DNA from: an uncultured Chloroflexota bacterium
GTDB taxonomy: Bacteria; Chloroflexota; Dehalococcoidia; UBA3495
NCBI GenBank assembly: GCA_913020235.1
Contig: CAJWBT010000040.1
Coordinates: 1 to 11,494, forward strand
Reading direction: 5' to 3'
DNA length: 11,494 nucleotides
Below, in pieces: positions 1-7,032 of this stretch. The notes beneath the pieces are model-generated. The model did no database searches and had not been told where the DNA came from. It saw only the letters and a list, made by a program, of their open reading frames with translations. The number at the start of each line of letters is the position of its first letter. The stretch's first letter is position 1. The position numbers and the translations under genes are program-made.

Positions 1-507
1 TGGCAGATCATGGATTACGAGCGCCACAAAATGCAGCAGCGGGCGCCCGTTACACGGATCAAGCTGAAGAACCTGCTCAGTGGCGCGGTGGTGGAGCGCA
101 CGTTCCAAAGGTACGATACCGCGTTCTCCCTGGCGGATATCGACAACCGTGAGACCCAATACCTATATACCGATGGCGAGTTCTTTTACTTCCTGGATCA
201 AGAGACTTTCGACCAGTATGAGCTTACCAAGGAACTCCTTGGCGGGACCCTGGACTACCTCACCGAGCAGATGATCGTGGAGGTGGTCTTCTTCAAAGGA
301 AAGGCCATCAACGTCAACCTGCCCACCCACGTGGACCTGAAGGTGAAGGAAACCCCCCCAGCCTTCAAAGGAGACACCGCCCAGGGAGGCAATAAACCGG
401 CGACCCTGGAAACGGGCCTGCGGATCAACGTCCCCATGTTCATCACGCCCGGCACCGTGGTCCGGGTGGACACCCGTAACGGAACCTATACCGAGCGAGT
501 CAGCTAG
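1..507 (+). CDS. efp: Elongation factor P (5' end cut off by window)
   Basis: EF-P binds ribosomes stalled on polyproline stretches between the P and E sites and stimulates peptide bond formation. The reading frame is open from base 1 and 168 residues are visible. Full-length EF-P is about 185-190 residues, so roughly 20 N-terminal residues and the start lie outside the window; the ATG at 10 is internal. Visible parts are the end of the KOW-like domain I with the loop HKMQQRAP, domain II (TLDYLTEQM, VVFFKGKAINVNLP), and domain III (GNKPATLETGLRINVPMFITPGT...VDTRNGTYTERV), the usual C-terminal signature. Aligned by eye, the loop-tip residue that is Lys34 in E. coli is Gln here (codon 37-39), followed by Arg. 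This argues against the lysine modification known from E. coli. xseA follows after 4 nt. Family identification is secure; the modification state is inference. Confidence 0.97.
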   Translation, partial: WQIMDYERHKMQQRAPVTRIKLKNLLSGAVVERTFQRYDTAFSLADIDNRETQYLYTDGEFFYFLDQETFDQYELTKELLGGTLDYLTEQMIVEVVFFKGKAINVNLPTHVDLKVKETPPAFKGDTAQGGNKPATLETGLRINVPMFITPGTVVRVDTRNGTYTERVS

Positions 508-511
508 AGCC

Positions 512-1762
512 GTGGCCGTCTATACGGTCAGCCAGGTGACCAGACACCTGAAAGAGTCCCTGGAAAACGACCCGCTGCTGGCGGACCTGTGGCTGGTGGG
601 AGAGGTGTCCAACTTCCGGATGTCAGCTTCTGGGCACGCCTATTTCACCCTCAAGGATGACCAGAGTGTGCTGAACTGCGTCATGTTCCGGGGGCAGCCC
701 GGCGTCGAGCTGCTGGCCAGCGGGACCGCTGTTTCAGCCCACGGCCGGATCACCTTCTACACGCCGCGAGGGTCCACCGATTTCATGGTGGACCTGGCCA
801 TGCCCGAAGGAGTGGGCGAGCTGGCCCTGGAGCTGGAACGCCTCCGGCAACGGCTGGACGCCGAGGGGCTGTTCGAGGTTACCCGCAAGCGGCCCTTGCC
901 CGAGTTTCCCCAGGTCGTGGGCGTGGTCACCTCCCCTACCGGCGCCGTCTTCCACGATATACAGAACGTCCTTCGCCGGCGCTATCCTCTGGTGGAGTTG
1001 GTGCTGTCCCCGACTCCGGTCCAGGGGGCCGACGCCGCCTCGAGCATCGCGGCGGCCCTGGAACGCCTGGACCGGGATGGACGGGCCGACGTTATCATCA
1101 TCGCCCGCGGCGGCGGCTCACTGGAGGAGCTGTGGCCCTTCAATGAGGAGGTGGTGGCCAGGGCGATACACGCCAGCCGGACCCCCGTGGTCTGCGGCGT
1201 GGGCCATGAAACCGACACAACCATCGCCGACCAGGTGGCCGACGTGAGAGCGCCGACCCCTTCAGCCGCGGCGGAGCTGGTGGTGCCCCACCAGGACGTG
1301 CTGCGCCGGCAGCTCGGCGAGCTGGCGGAGCAGTCCCAGCGGGCGATGGCCCTGGCCCTGGGAGAGAGGAGGGCCGCGGTGGCCGGCCTGGTGCGCCGCA
1401 TGGAAGGAGGTCTGCCCAGCTTGGAGACCTGGCGGCGCAGGGTCGATGACCTGGCCCGGGGTGTCAACGTAACCCTGGTCAACCGGGTGAGCCTGACCCG
1501 GTCGCAAATAGAGGGCCTGGGACACCGGCTGAGGGCACTGGACCCGGTCGCCACACTGGGCCGTGGTTTCTCCGTGGTTCAGAGGGCTTCCTCCGGCCGG
1601 GTGGTCTCCAGCACCGCCCAGGTTGCCGCCGGCGACGCTCTGAACATCACCGTGAGCGACGGCCTCATCCCCGCGACGGCGGGCTCCGGCGCCAGGGTCA
1701 AAGCGGGCCGGAAGAGACGGCCCGGCGCCGGTAAAGGCCCCGGCATGGAGCGCCTGCTCTAG
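512..1762 (+). CDS. xseA: Exodeoxyribonuclease VII large subunit
   Basis: XseA is the catalytic subunit of exonuclease VII, which with several XseB subunits degrades single-stranded DNA from both ends into short oligonucleotides during repair. The 416-residue product is of normal length. Residues about 3-100 form the OB-fold nucleic-acid-binding domain (YTVSQVTRHLKESL, WLVGEVSNF, GHAYFTLKD). The catalytic core follows, with VGVVTSPTGAVFHDI (136-150), DVIIIARGGGSLEELWPFNE (193-212) and CGVGHETDTTIAD (228-240). A helical region and a C-terminal segment with LGRGFSVV (349-356) complete it, ending in a basic tail. The start is GTG, 4 nt after the efp stop; family similarity begins at residue 3 and there is no better start, although the Shine-Dalgarno sequence is weak, suggesting translational coupling to efp. 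xseB follows after a 104-nt gap. Confidence 0.96.
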   Translation: MAVYTVSQVTRHLKESLENDPLLADLWLVGEVSNFRMSASGHAYFTLKDDQSVLNCVMFRGQPGVELLASGTAVSAHGRITFYTPRGSTDFMVDLAMPEGVGELALELERLRQRLDAEGLFEVTRKRPLPEFPQVVGVVTSPTGAVFHDIQNVLRRRYPLVELVLSPTPVQGADAASSIAAALERLDRDGRADVIIIARGGGSLEELWPFNEEVVARAIHASRTPVVCGVGHETDTTIADQVADVRAPTPSAAAELVVPHQDVLRRQLGELAEQSQRAMALALGERRAAVAGLVRRMEGGLPSLETWRRRVDDLARGVNVTLVNRVSLTRSQIEGLGHRLRALDPVATLGRGFSVVQRASSGRVVSSTAQVAAGDALNITVSDGLIPATAGSGARVKAGRKRRPGAGKGPGMERLL

Positions 1763-1866
1763 ACCTCGGCGCCTTGCTCCATCCCTCGTTTGCGCCCCTA
1801 CCCAAACCGGCATTCATGATGCATAATTGCCGTGAACTCCATTCTTTGTTCGTACGAGGTCCAGCG

Positions 1867-2154
1867 ATGGCCGGCAAACAGCAACCGGAATCGGGCCAGG
1901 AATCGAACCAGGACATCGGGGCCATCTCCTTCGAGGAGTCTTTTCGGCGCCTGGGAGAAATGGCCGAGTCACTCGAGACCGGGGGGCTGACCCTGGCCGA
2001 GGCCACCGAGCGCTACGAGGAGGGCATGACCCTGGTCCGGCGGTGCAATCAGTTGCTGGACGAGACGGAGCTGAAAATAACCAACCTGAAAGAAGCTTAC
2101 GAAGCACCTCCGGCCGGGAGAGAGTGGGACGAGGACGAGGACGAGGAGGCTTAG
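1867..2154 (+). CDS. xseB: Exodeoxyribonuclease VII small subunit
   Basis: XseB is the small, helical, non-catalytic subunit that binds the XseA helical region to form exonuclease VII. The 95-residue product has the family core at about residues 20-75: ISFEESFRRLGEMAESLETG, LTLAEATERYEEGM, and LVRRCNQLLDETELKI, a two-helix hairpin. The tail is strongly acidic (DEDEDEEA). I chose the ATG at 1867 because GAGG at 1856-1859 sits 7 nt upstream and family similarity begins about 20 residues later. A TTG at 1774 and ATGs at 1816 and 1819 are in frame but lack good ribosome binding sites and would add an unrelated extension. The 104-nt gap after xseA is locally AT-richer and contains CATAAT at 1822-1827, a possible -10 without a convincing -35, so an internal promoter is only a weak possibility. 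Confidence 0.9.
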   Translation: MAGKQQPESGQESNQDIGAISFEESFRRLGEMAESLETGGLTLAEATERYEEGMTLVRRCNQLLDETELKITNLKEAYEAPPAGREWDEDEDEEA

Positions 2155-2208
2155 ACTTGCCGCGCCGGCCCCGGGACATACCCGGCCGCGCGAAGCGCTT
2201 GCCTGAAC

Positions 2209-3039
2209 ATGCTTAACATCGGCTGGTTTTCCACCGGCAGAGGCGAGGGCTCCAGGGGGTTGCTGCGGTTCGTACAGGAGCGGATCGCCCGCGGGCTGTT
2301 GGACGCCCGGATAGAATTCGTCTTCAGCAACCGGGACCACGGCGAGGCCGAGGGCTCGGACCAGTTTTTCGGCCTGGCAAACGGCTACGGGTTGCCCTTG
2401 GTGACCCTCTCCTCCGTCAAATTTCGGCGGGCCAGGGGCCGGCCTTTTGCCGTTCTCCGGGAGGAGTTCGATCGGCAGGTTATGGATCTGTTGTCGAGAT
2501 TTCACCCGGACGTTTGCGTCCTGGCCGGATACATGCTTATCGCCAGCGGCGCCATGTGCCGATCCTACCCGCTCCTGAACCTGCATCCGGCATTGCCCGA
2601 CGGTCCCATCGGTACCTGGCAAGAAGTCATCTGGCAGCTGATCCAGTCCAGGGCGGAGCGTACCGGCGCCATGGTGCATCTGGCCACTGAGGACGTGGAC
2701 CGGGGGCCCGTGTTGTCCTACTGCATGGTGCCCATAACCGGGCGCTCCTTCACCCCTCATTGGGATGAGTTGGGCCCGCAGGACCTGGTTCAGGTGCAAG
2801 CCGAGCAAGGGGAAGAGTTCCCCCTGTTCCAGCTAATCCGGCAGGCCCAGTACCAGAGGGAACCCTATTTGCTCTTCGAGACCCTGCGGGCGGTGGCGGC
2901 GGGGCAAGTCATCCTGAAGGATGGCCGGGTTTTTGACCGGGAGAGAAAACCTTTGTCCCTCACCGCCCCCACGGGACTGTGCCTGGACTCGGAGATTGAG
3001 GGGGCGATGGACCGGGACGGCCTCCGGCCTATCCTGTGA
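2209..3039 (+). CDS. PurN-like formyltransferase family protein, substrate unknown
   Basis: This 276-residue protein has the formyltransferase fold of glycinamide ribonucleotide transformylase (PurN). Visible landmarks are the N-terminal Rossmann-like start IGWFSTGRGEGSRGLL (4-19), where PurN has a shorter SGxGSN phosphate-binding loop; VFSNRDHGEAEGSD (38-51); DVCVLAGYML (101-110); NLHP (124-127); and EDVDRGPVL (161-169). The catalytic Asn-His-Asp set of PurN appears as N124, H126 and D164, so formyl-transfer chemistry is plausible. However, PurN's segment after HPSLLP is replaced by DGPIGTWQEVIWQLI (131-145), and the protein is longer, with an approximately 80-residue C-terminal extension. 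A different acceptor, or a non-GAR role, is therefore likely; I would not call it purN. The ATG at 2209 is the only standard in-frame start after the xseB stop, 54 nt upstream, with a weak ribosome site. It is probably co-transcribed with efp-xseA-xseB. Confidence 0.8.
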   Translation: MLNIGWFSTGRGEGSRGLLRFVQERIARGLLDARIEFVFSNRDHGEAEGSDQFFGLANGYGLPLVTLSSVKFRRARGRPFAVLREEFDRQVMDLLSRFHPDVCVLAGYMLIASGAMCRSYPLLNLHPALPDGPIGTWQEVIWQLIQSRAERTGAMVHLATEDVDRGPVLSYCMVPITGRSFTPHWDELGPQDLVQVQAEQGEEFPLFQLIRQAQYQREPYLLFETLRAVAAGQVILKDGRVFDRERKPLSLTAPTGLCLDSEIEGAMDRDGLRPIL

Positions 3040-3119
3040 GCGCCGCGCCCGCTCTTCCAAACTCTCTTGGTTGGGGGGCGGGAATGTGTGTGTCAGTTAG
3101 TGATTGAGGCACTCAGCGC

Positions 3120-3258
3120 CTATCCAACAACCAGCCACTATGGTTCGACAGGTCTGTACCGTAGGGGCGATTGGCCAATCGCCCCTACACCACCGGAATC
3201 CGTTCGTCGTGAGCCTGTCGAAGGGCCAAGAGCGGCCTCCTACGGAGTTGTTGGATAG
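3120..3258. mobile_element. MITE-like element, 12-bp terminal inverted repeats
   Basis: CTATCCAACAAC at 3120-3131 is exactly repeated in inverted orientation as GTTGTTGGATAG at 3247-3258, bounding 139 bp that sit between convergent genes. The ends can be read as TA, TCCAACAAC ... GTTGTTGGA, TA, which fits a TA-inserting (IS630/mariner-like) non-autonomous element, although the TA is also part of the symmetric repeat and is not proof of a target duplication. Inside are a second inverted pair, TTCGACAGG (3144-3152) with CCTGTCGAA (3214-3222), and a perfect 28-nt palindrome. The sequence near 3201-3222 resembles a short repeat I recall from intergenic regions of many bacterial genomes. There is no transposase. 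Mobility is inferred; the repeats are seen directly. Confidence 0.6.
3161..3188. repeat. Perfect 28-nt palindrome
   Basis: The 14 bases GTAGGGGCGATTGG at 3161-3174 are followed immediately by their exact reverse complement at 3175-3188, with no spacer. It lies near the middle of the MITE-like element and would form a cruciform in DNA, or a hairpin in RNA from either strand. Similar GTAGGGGCG...CGCCCCTAC hairpins are, from memory, common dispersed repeats in Chloroflexota and other genomes. Confidence 0.9.
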
Positions 3259-3396
3259 CCTCTTGGATCAGAAAATCGGCTAGGGAAAATGGGGCGCAAG
3301 AAGCGGTGAGAGTTGAAGGGAATCGGGGGCGCCTCCCGGGACCCGGTTGTGGAGAAAGCCGGTGGAGTACCGGGAGGGGCCATCGGTCGAGACGAG

Positions 3397-4689
3397 CTAC
3401 GCTGACTTTTCCAGTGGCTCCGGAGTGAGACTCAGGGTCTCGCCGGACTCGGTGAAGAGCTTGGGGTTGTCGCTTCCTTCGATGGCCCCGCGGTCCACCA
3501 CGCACCGCACCACTTCCTCCAGTGAAGGAAGCTCGTACATCACGTCCAGCAAAGCCTCTTCGATCACGTAGCGCAGGCACCGGGCCCCGGTCTGATGCTC
3601 CAGGGCACGCTCCGCCGCCGCTTCCAGGGCATCGGGAGTGAACTCCAGGTCTACCCCGTCGATGCCGAACAGTTGCTGGTATTGCTTGACGATGGCGTTC
3701 TTGGGCTCGGTCAACACCCGGATCAGTGCGTCCTTGTCCAGGGGCTCCAGTGCCGCCGCCACCGGCAGCCGGCCCACCATCTCGGGGATGAAGCCGAACT
3801 CCAGCAGGTCTTCCGGGATTACGTGGCTGAGGTAGTTGATCTCCGTCTCCGCCTTGCTTCGCGCTCCGGCCAGAAAACCCAACCGCGACTCGCCGGATGC
3901 CACCCGTCGTTCAACCACCTCATCAAGCCCGTCGAAAGCCCCGCCGCAGATGAACAGGATGTTCCGGGTGTTGATCTGCAAGAACTCCTGGTGGGGGTGT
4001 TTGCGGCCTCCCTGGGGGGGGACGTTGGCAACACAGCCTTCGATGATCTTCAGCAGCTCTTGTTGGACGCCTTCACCGGAAACGTCTCGGGTTATGGACC
4101 GGTTCACGCCCTCTTTGCGAGCGATCTTGTCCAGTTCGTCGATGTAGATAATGCCGTGCTCCGCTCGGGGGACATCCCAGTCGGCCGCTTGAATCAGCCG
4201 CAGCAGAATGTTCTCCACGTCCTCGCCCACGTAGCCGGACTCGGTGAGGGAGGTGGCGTCGCAGACGGCGAACGGCACCTCCAGCGTGCGGGCCAGGGTC
4301 TCCGCCAGCAAGGTCTTGCCACAACCGGTTGGGCCGATCAGCAGGATATTGGTCTTCTGCAGCTCGACGTCCGAGTCTCTGGTGCCGTTCCAGATCCTCT
4401 TGAAGTGGTTGTAGACGGCCACGCTGAGGATCTTCTTGGCTTTCTCCTGGGAGACCACGTAGGCGTCGAGACTGGCGTATATTTCCCGGGGCACCAGCGG
4501 GCCCTTCCGGTCATGTTTTCGTGCCTGTTTCGGCGGGTCTTGCTCTATAAGCTGCCCCAGTACGCGGATGCAATCGTAGCAGACCGTGGCACGGCCCTTT
4601 CCAGCAATCACAAGGTTGGCCCGTGACTGGCCTTTCTCGCAAAAGGAACATTGGGACAACCTGGGCCCATTTCCGGTGTTGGAAACCAC
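3397..4689 (-). CDS. clpX: ATP-dependent Clp protease ATP-binding subunit ClpX
   Basis: ClpX is the hexameric AAA+ unfoldase that recognises tagged or native substrates and threads them into ClpP. The 430-residue protein is full length. It has a zinc-binding N-domain with Cys14, Cys17, Cys37 and Cys40; Walker A GPTGCGKT (119-126); pore loop GYVG (152-155); Walker B IIYIDE ending at Glu185; RKH loop (229-231); and arginine finger in GRLP (Arg307). The ClpP-docking tripeptide appears as LGF (270-272), and the sensor-2 motif is GARCLR (Arg370). Several of these fall at the same residue numbers as in E. coli. The start is GTG at 4689, preceded by a GAGGGTGAGGGGG purine run that serves as ribosome binding site; the zinc finger follows directly. 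It is the last gene of tig-clpP-clpX, 35 nt after clpP, and converges on the formyltransferase gene. No clear terminator follows. Confidence 0.97.
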   Translation of the reverse strand: MVSNTGNGPRLSQCSFCEKGQSRANLVIAGKGRATVCYDCIRVLGQLIEQDPPKQARKHDRKGPLVPREIYASLDAYVVSQEKAKKILSVAVYNHFKRIWNGTRDSDVELQKTNILLIGPTGCGKTLLAETLARTLEVPFAVCDATSLTESGYVGEDVENILLRLIQAADWDVPRAEHGIIYIDELDKIARKEGVNRSITRDVSGEGVQQELLKIIEGCVANVPPQGGRKHPHQEFLQINTRNILFICGGAFDGLDEVVERRVASGESRLGFLAGARSKAETEINYLSHVIPEDLLEFGFIPEMVGRLPVAAALEPLDKDALIRVLTEPKNAIVKQYQQLFGIDGVDLEFTPDALEAAAERALEHQTGARCLRYVIEEALLDVMYELPSLEEVVRCVVDRGAIEGSDNPKLFTESGETLSLTPEPLEKSA

Positions 4690-4724
4690 TCGACCCCCTC
4701 ACCCTCTCAACTAGGCAGTTGGCC

Positions 4725-5381
4725 TCAGGAACTGGGTTTTTCTTTTTCCTCTTCTTCTTTCTTTGCCGTTCCCAGGATTTCATCAACCAGGGCGTATTCA
4801 ACCGCCTGCTCCGCCGTCAGGTAGAAGTCACGGTCGGTATCCCGGGCGATCTTGTCGTAGGTCTGGCCCGTGTTCTCGGCCAAAATGGTACGGATCTTGT
4901 CCTGCAACCGGATGATCTCTCTGGCGGCGATTTCGATGTCGGTCGCCTGGCCCTGGGCGCCCCCCATGGGTTGGTGCATGTGGATGGTGGAGTTGGGCAG
5001 AGCGTACCGTTTGCCCTTGTTTCCGCCGGAAAGAAGCACGGTGGCCATGCTGGCGGTCATCCCCAGGCAGATGGTGGACACCTCGGGGTTGATCAACCGC
5101 ATCGTGTCGTATATGGCCAAGCCGGCGCTGATGACGCCGCCCGGGCTGTTGATATAGAGGTTGATCCCCTTGTCCGGCTCTTCCCGTTCCAGGTAGAGAA
5201 GCTGGGCGATGATGGTGTTGGCCACGTGGTCATTTATAGGAGTACCCAGGAAAATAATCCGCTCCTTGAGCAGCAGGGAGTAGATGTCGAAAGCCCGCTC
5301 TCCGCGGGGACTGGTCTCGATGACCATGGGTATTATGTTTTGGGGCACGTACAACGGCGAATCGTATGGGTTAGTCTGCAT
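4725..5381 (-). CDS. clpP: ATP-dependent Clp protease proteolytic subunit ClpP
   Basis: ClpP is the serine protease that forms the two-ring 14-mer chamber of ClpXP. With the start at 5381 the product is 218 residues. The catalytic triad is Ser111 (in GMTASMA), His136 (in HMHQP) and Asp185 (in DTDRD); spacings of 25 and 49 residues equal those of E. coli ClpP. The oxyanion region [16 protein letters not shown] (79-94) and the processing-site region [20 protein letters not shown] (18-37) are typical. The open frame extends 38 codons further upstream, but that part lies in the 3' end of tig and is arginine-rich and unlike ClpP. The ATG at 5381 has an AAGGA ribosome site about 10 nt before it. 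The start overlaps the end of tig by 11 nt, implying translational coupling. The tail [12 protein letters not shown] is short and charged. Confidence 0.97.
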   Translation of the reverse strand: MQTNPYDSPLYVPQNIIPMVIETSPRGERAFDIYSLLLKERIIFLGTPINDHVANTIIAQLLYLEREEPDKGINLYINSPGGVISAGLAIYDTMRLINPEVSTICLGMTASMATVLLSGGNKGKRYALPNSTIHMHQPMGGAQGQATDIEIAAREIIRLQDKIRTILAENTGQTYDKIARDTDRDFYLTAEQAVEYALVDEILGTAKKEEEEKEKPSS

Positions 5382-6759
5382 CGGGGTTCGTTCCTTCCTC
5401 GTTTCCTTCCGGGTCTTCCGTTCTTGCGTCGGTGGGTTCTTCCGACTGTTGCGGGGTCTCGGCGTCTCCCGGCTCCGCGCCCTGCCCCTGGACAATTTCC
5501 ACCAGCCGGTGGATTACCTTGCGGTTGAATACCATGGAGCGGATCGAGTCTTTGGCGCGGTCCGAGGTGAGGGCCTGGCGAGTCGCTTCCTCAGAGCCGT
5601 CCGACTGCGACAGCATGGATTCGATCTCTCCCTGAATCTCCTCCGAGGAGACGTCGATGCCCTCTTCCCGGGCCAGCTTTCTGAGTACCAGGTAGGTGTT
5701 CAGACGTTGTTCGGCCTGGGGCTTGAGCTGCTCTCGCCATTCCTCTTCTGTTTTTCCAATGTAACTCAGATAAGTGTCCATGTCTATGCGCTGGTCGCGC
5801 ATCGCCCGCTCCCGTTCCTCGTACATCCCGTCCAGCTCCCGCTGGTAGATCAGGTCGGATGCTTGGATCGTAGCGATTTTGAGCAACTCCTCCAGGCTGT
5901 CACGCTCAAGCTGGCGCAACGACGCCCCTTCCGCGGTCGTGGTCAACTGGCCACGCACGAAAGTGTTCAAGGCTTCGACGCTCTCGTACCCCTCCCGGAC
6001 CCCTTTGGCGAACTCGTCGTCCAGCTCGGGCAGCTTCTTCTCTTTAATGGAGAGTACCCGCACGTGCAGCCGGCACTCCTTGCCCGCGTAGTTGGCCTGG
6101 TGATGGTCCTCGGGGATATTGAGGGTGAACTCTTTCTCTTGCCCTTCGGACATTCCTTCCAGGTAAACGGAGAATCCGGGGACGGGCAGCGGGTTCTCTT
6201 GCTGGGGGATAAAATCGATGCCCTGGTCGTCGATGGCCTGTTCCCCGGCGATGGTGCCGGTGATATCTAGGTTGACCAAGTCCCCGAACTTAACCGCGCG
6301 GTCGGCGGGCTCCCAGGGGGCAGCCTCCTGCCGTAGCTGTTCAATGACCTCGTCCACCTGGGTGTCGGTTACCTCGACCGGCTGGCGCTCCAGCCGGAGG
6401 GCGCGGTACTCCCCCAACTCGACCAATGGCTCCAGTGGGACCACCGCTTTAAAGGAAACCGGCTCGGTTTCCAGTATCTCGAGCTGAGGCTCCGAGAACG
6501 CCTCGAGGTTCTCCTTTCTAAGGACCTGGTCCAGGGTTTCCGGCACCATGAAATCCAGGGCCTCTTGGACCAGGGTAGCCCGGCCTACGTGATTCTCCAC
6601 GATGGACCGGGGCGCTTTTCCGGGGCGGAACCCAGGAATTCTTACCTGTTTCACCACTCGTTGGTAGGAGCGCTTTATAAAGGGTTCTTCGTCCTCTGGC
6701 TCCATCGCAATGCTGAGGGTGACCTCAGTGGGACCAGCAGACTCCGTGGTGACGTTCAC
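5371..6759 (-). CDS. tig: Trigger factor, ribosome-associated chaperone
   Basis: Trigger factor sits at the ribosomal exit tunnel, binds nascent chains and has a peptidyl-prolyl isomerase domain. With the GTG start at 6759 the product is 462 residues. The ribosome-docking signature GFRPGKAP is at 43-50, the same position as in E. coli. The FKBP-type domain is at about 155-240 ([53 protein letters not shown]). The helical C-terminal chaperone domain follows, then an approximately 40-residue acidic, Pro/Glu/Asp/Gly-rich tail (424-462). The frame stays open to 6933, but the extension lacks similarity and overlaps a good -10 element, whereas the GTG at 6759 is preceded by GGAGAGGG with a 6-nt spacer. 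It is the first gene of tig-clpP-clpX and diverges from rsmH. Confidence 0.96.
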   Translation of the reverse strand: MNVTTESAGPTEVTLSIAMEPEDEEPFIKRSYQRVVKQVRIPGFRPGKAPRSIVENHVGRATLVQEALDFMVPETLDQVLRKENLEAFSEPQLEILETEPVSFKAVVPLEPLVELGEYRALRLERQPVEVTDTQVDEVIEQLRQEAAPWEPADRAVKFGDLVNLDITGTIAGEQAIDDQGIDFIPQQENPLPVPGFSVYLEGMSEGQEKEFTLNIPEDHHQANYAGKECRLHVRVLSIKEKKLPELDDEFAKGVREGYESVEALNTFVRGQLTTTAEGASLRQLERDSLEELLKIATIQASDLIYQRELDGMYEERERAMRDQRIDMDTYLSYIGKTEEEWREQLKPQAEQRLNTYLVLRKLAREEGIDVSSEEIQGEIESMLSQSDGSEEATRQALTSDRAKDSIRSMVFNRKVIHRLVEIVQGQGAEPGDAETPQQSEEPTDARTEDPEGNEEGTNPDAD

Positions 6760-6836
6760 AGGCAACCCTCTCCGTTTTTCCGGTACATCTTGGGAAGGCC
6801 CGAAGGATGGCCATGGAGACCGTAGGGCCAAGCTCA

Positions 6837-6866
6837 AGTATAGCATAGTCCGTGCATGGTTGAAAC
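6837..6866 (-). promoter_or_regulatory. Proximal tig promoter, extended -10
   Basis: On the minus strand TATACT (6842-6837) is preceded by TGC, giving an extended -10 that matches TATAAT at 5 of 6 positions. A weak -35, TTTCAA, lies 17 nt upstream, as is common with extended -10 promoters. Transcription would begin near 6830, giving a leader of about 70 nt to the tig GTG. Confidence 0.55.
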
Positions 6867-6931
6867 TTTCGGTGACCCTTTTTGCGGTACCCACATGGCT
6901 GCCGGACGGCGGATTTACAGCATTGGCGAAC

Positions 6932-6959
6932 ATTTAAGAAAAAGGATAATTTTGGTCAA
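6932..6959 (-). promoter_or_regulatory. Distal tig promoter candidate
   Basis: On the minus strand TTGACC (6959-6954) is separated by 16 nt from TTAAAT (6937-6932), in an AT-rich block that stands out from the GC-rich surroundings. It would start near 6925 with an approximately 165-nt leader. It is weaker than the proximal candidate and the two may both be used. Confidence 0.4.
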
Positions 6960-6996
6960 ATGCCCGAAATACGTTAAAAAATGGTATTAAAAAACG

Positions 6997-7026
6997 TTGA
7001 CAATGCGATGCGAGGGTTGGTAATTT
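6997..7026 (+). promoter_or_regulatory. Sigma70-type promoter for rsmH
   Basis: A perfect -35 TTGACA (6997-7002) is followed after 18 nt by TAATTT (7021-7026). Immediately upstream, 6975-6994 contains A-tracts resembling an UP element. The predicted start is near 7033, about 350 nt before the rsmH ATG. No convincing promoter was found closer to rsmH: the TTGACG sequences at 7224 and 7290 have no -10 at suitable distance. Confidence 0.6.
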
Positions 7027-7032
7027 TGGGCC

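Larger units (their letters stand above)
3040..3396. other. Intergenic gap between convergent operons
   Basis: The 357 nt between two converging operons contain no credible gene. They hold a weak hairpin (CCCGC at 3048-3052 with GCGGG at 3078-3082, inner CCAA/TTGG) just after the formyltransferase stop. The MITE-like element lies at 3120-3258, and an imperfect 14-nt inverted repeat (3329-3342 with 3367-3380, 12 of 14 matching) lies close to the clpX stop. Neither flanking hairpin is followed by a T-run on the relevant strand, so both are poor intrinsic terminators. Confidence 0.7.

Noticed and set aside
2152..2208. xseB and the formyltransferase gene are in the same frame, separated by a TAG and 18 sense codons
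   Set aside because: A read-through fusion was considered, but both proteins have normal ends, TAG is used as a normal stop elsewhere here, and nothing suggests recoding.
1969..2808. 279-codon antisense ORF over xseB and the formyltransferase
   Set aside because: It crosses the boundary of two supported plus-strand genes and shows no domain features.
3141..3160. TGGTTCGACAGG resembling a tRNA T-arm
   Set aside because: No acceptor stem, anticodon arm or CCA-adjacent structure surrounds it. It is one arm of an inverted repeat in the MITE-like element.
3067..3258. 63-codon ORF between the convergent operons
   Set aside because: It starts with a non-ATG codon and lies mostly over the inverted repeats and palindrome of the MITE-like element; there is no ribosome site or recognisable domain.
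3329..3380. Imperfect inverted repeat as clpX terminator
   Set aside because: 24-nt loop, two mismatches and no T-run on the minus strand after it, so it is not called as a terminator.
3595..4626. 343-codon ORF opposite clpX
   Set aside because: It is a shadow of the clpX coding frame on the other strand, with an unnatural composition, no known motifs and no ribosome site. The clpX frame carries all catalytic motifs.
5284..6270. 328-codon ORF opposite tig and clpP
   Set aside because: It spans two recognised genes on the other strand and has no family motif. It is a high-GC antisense artefact.
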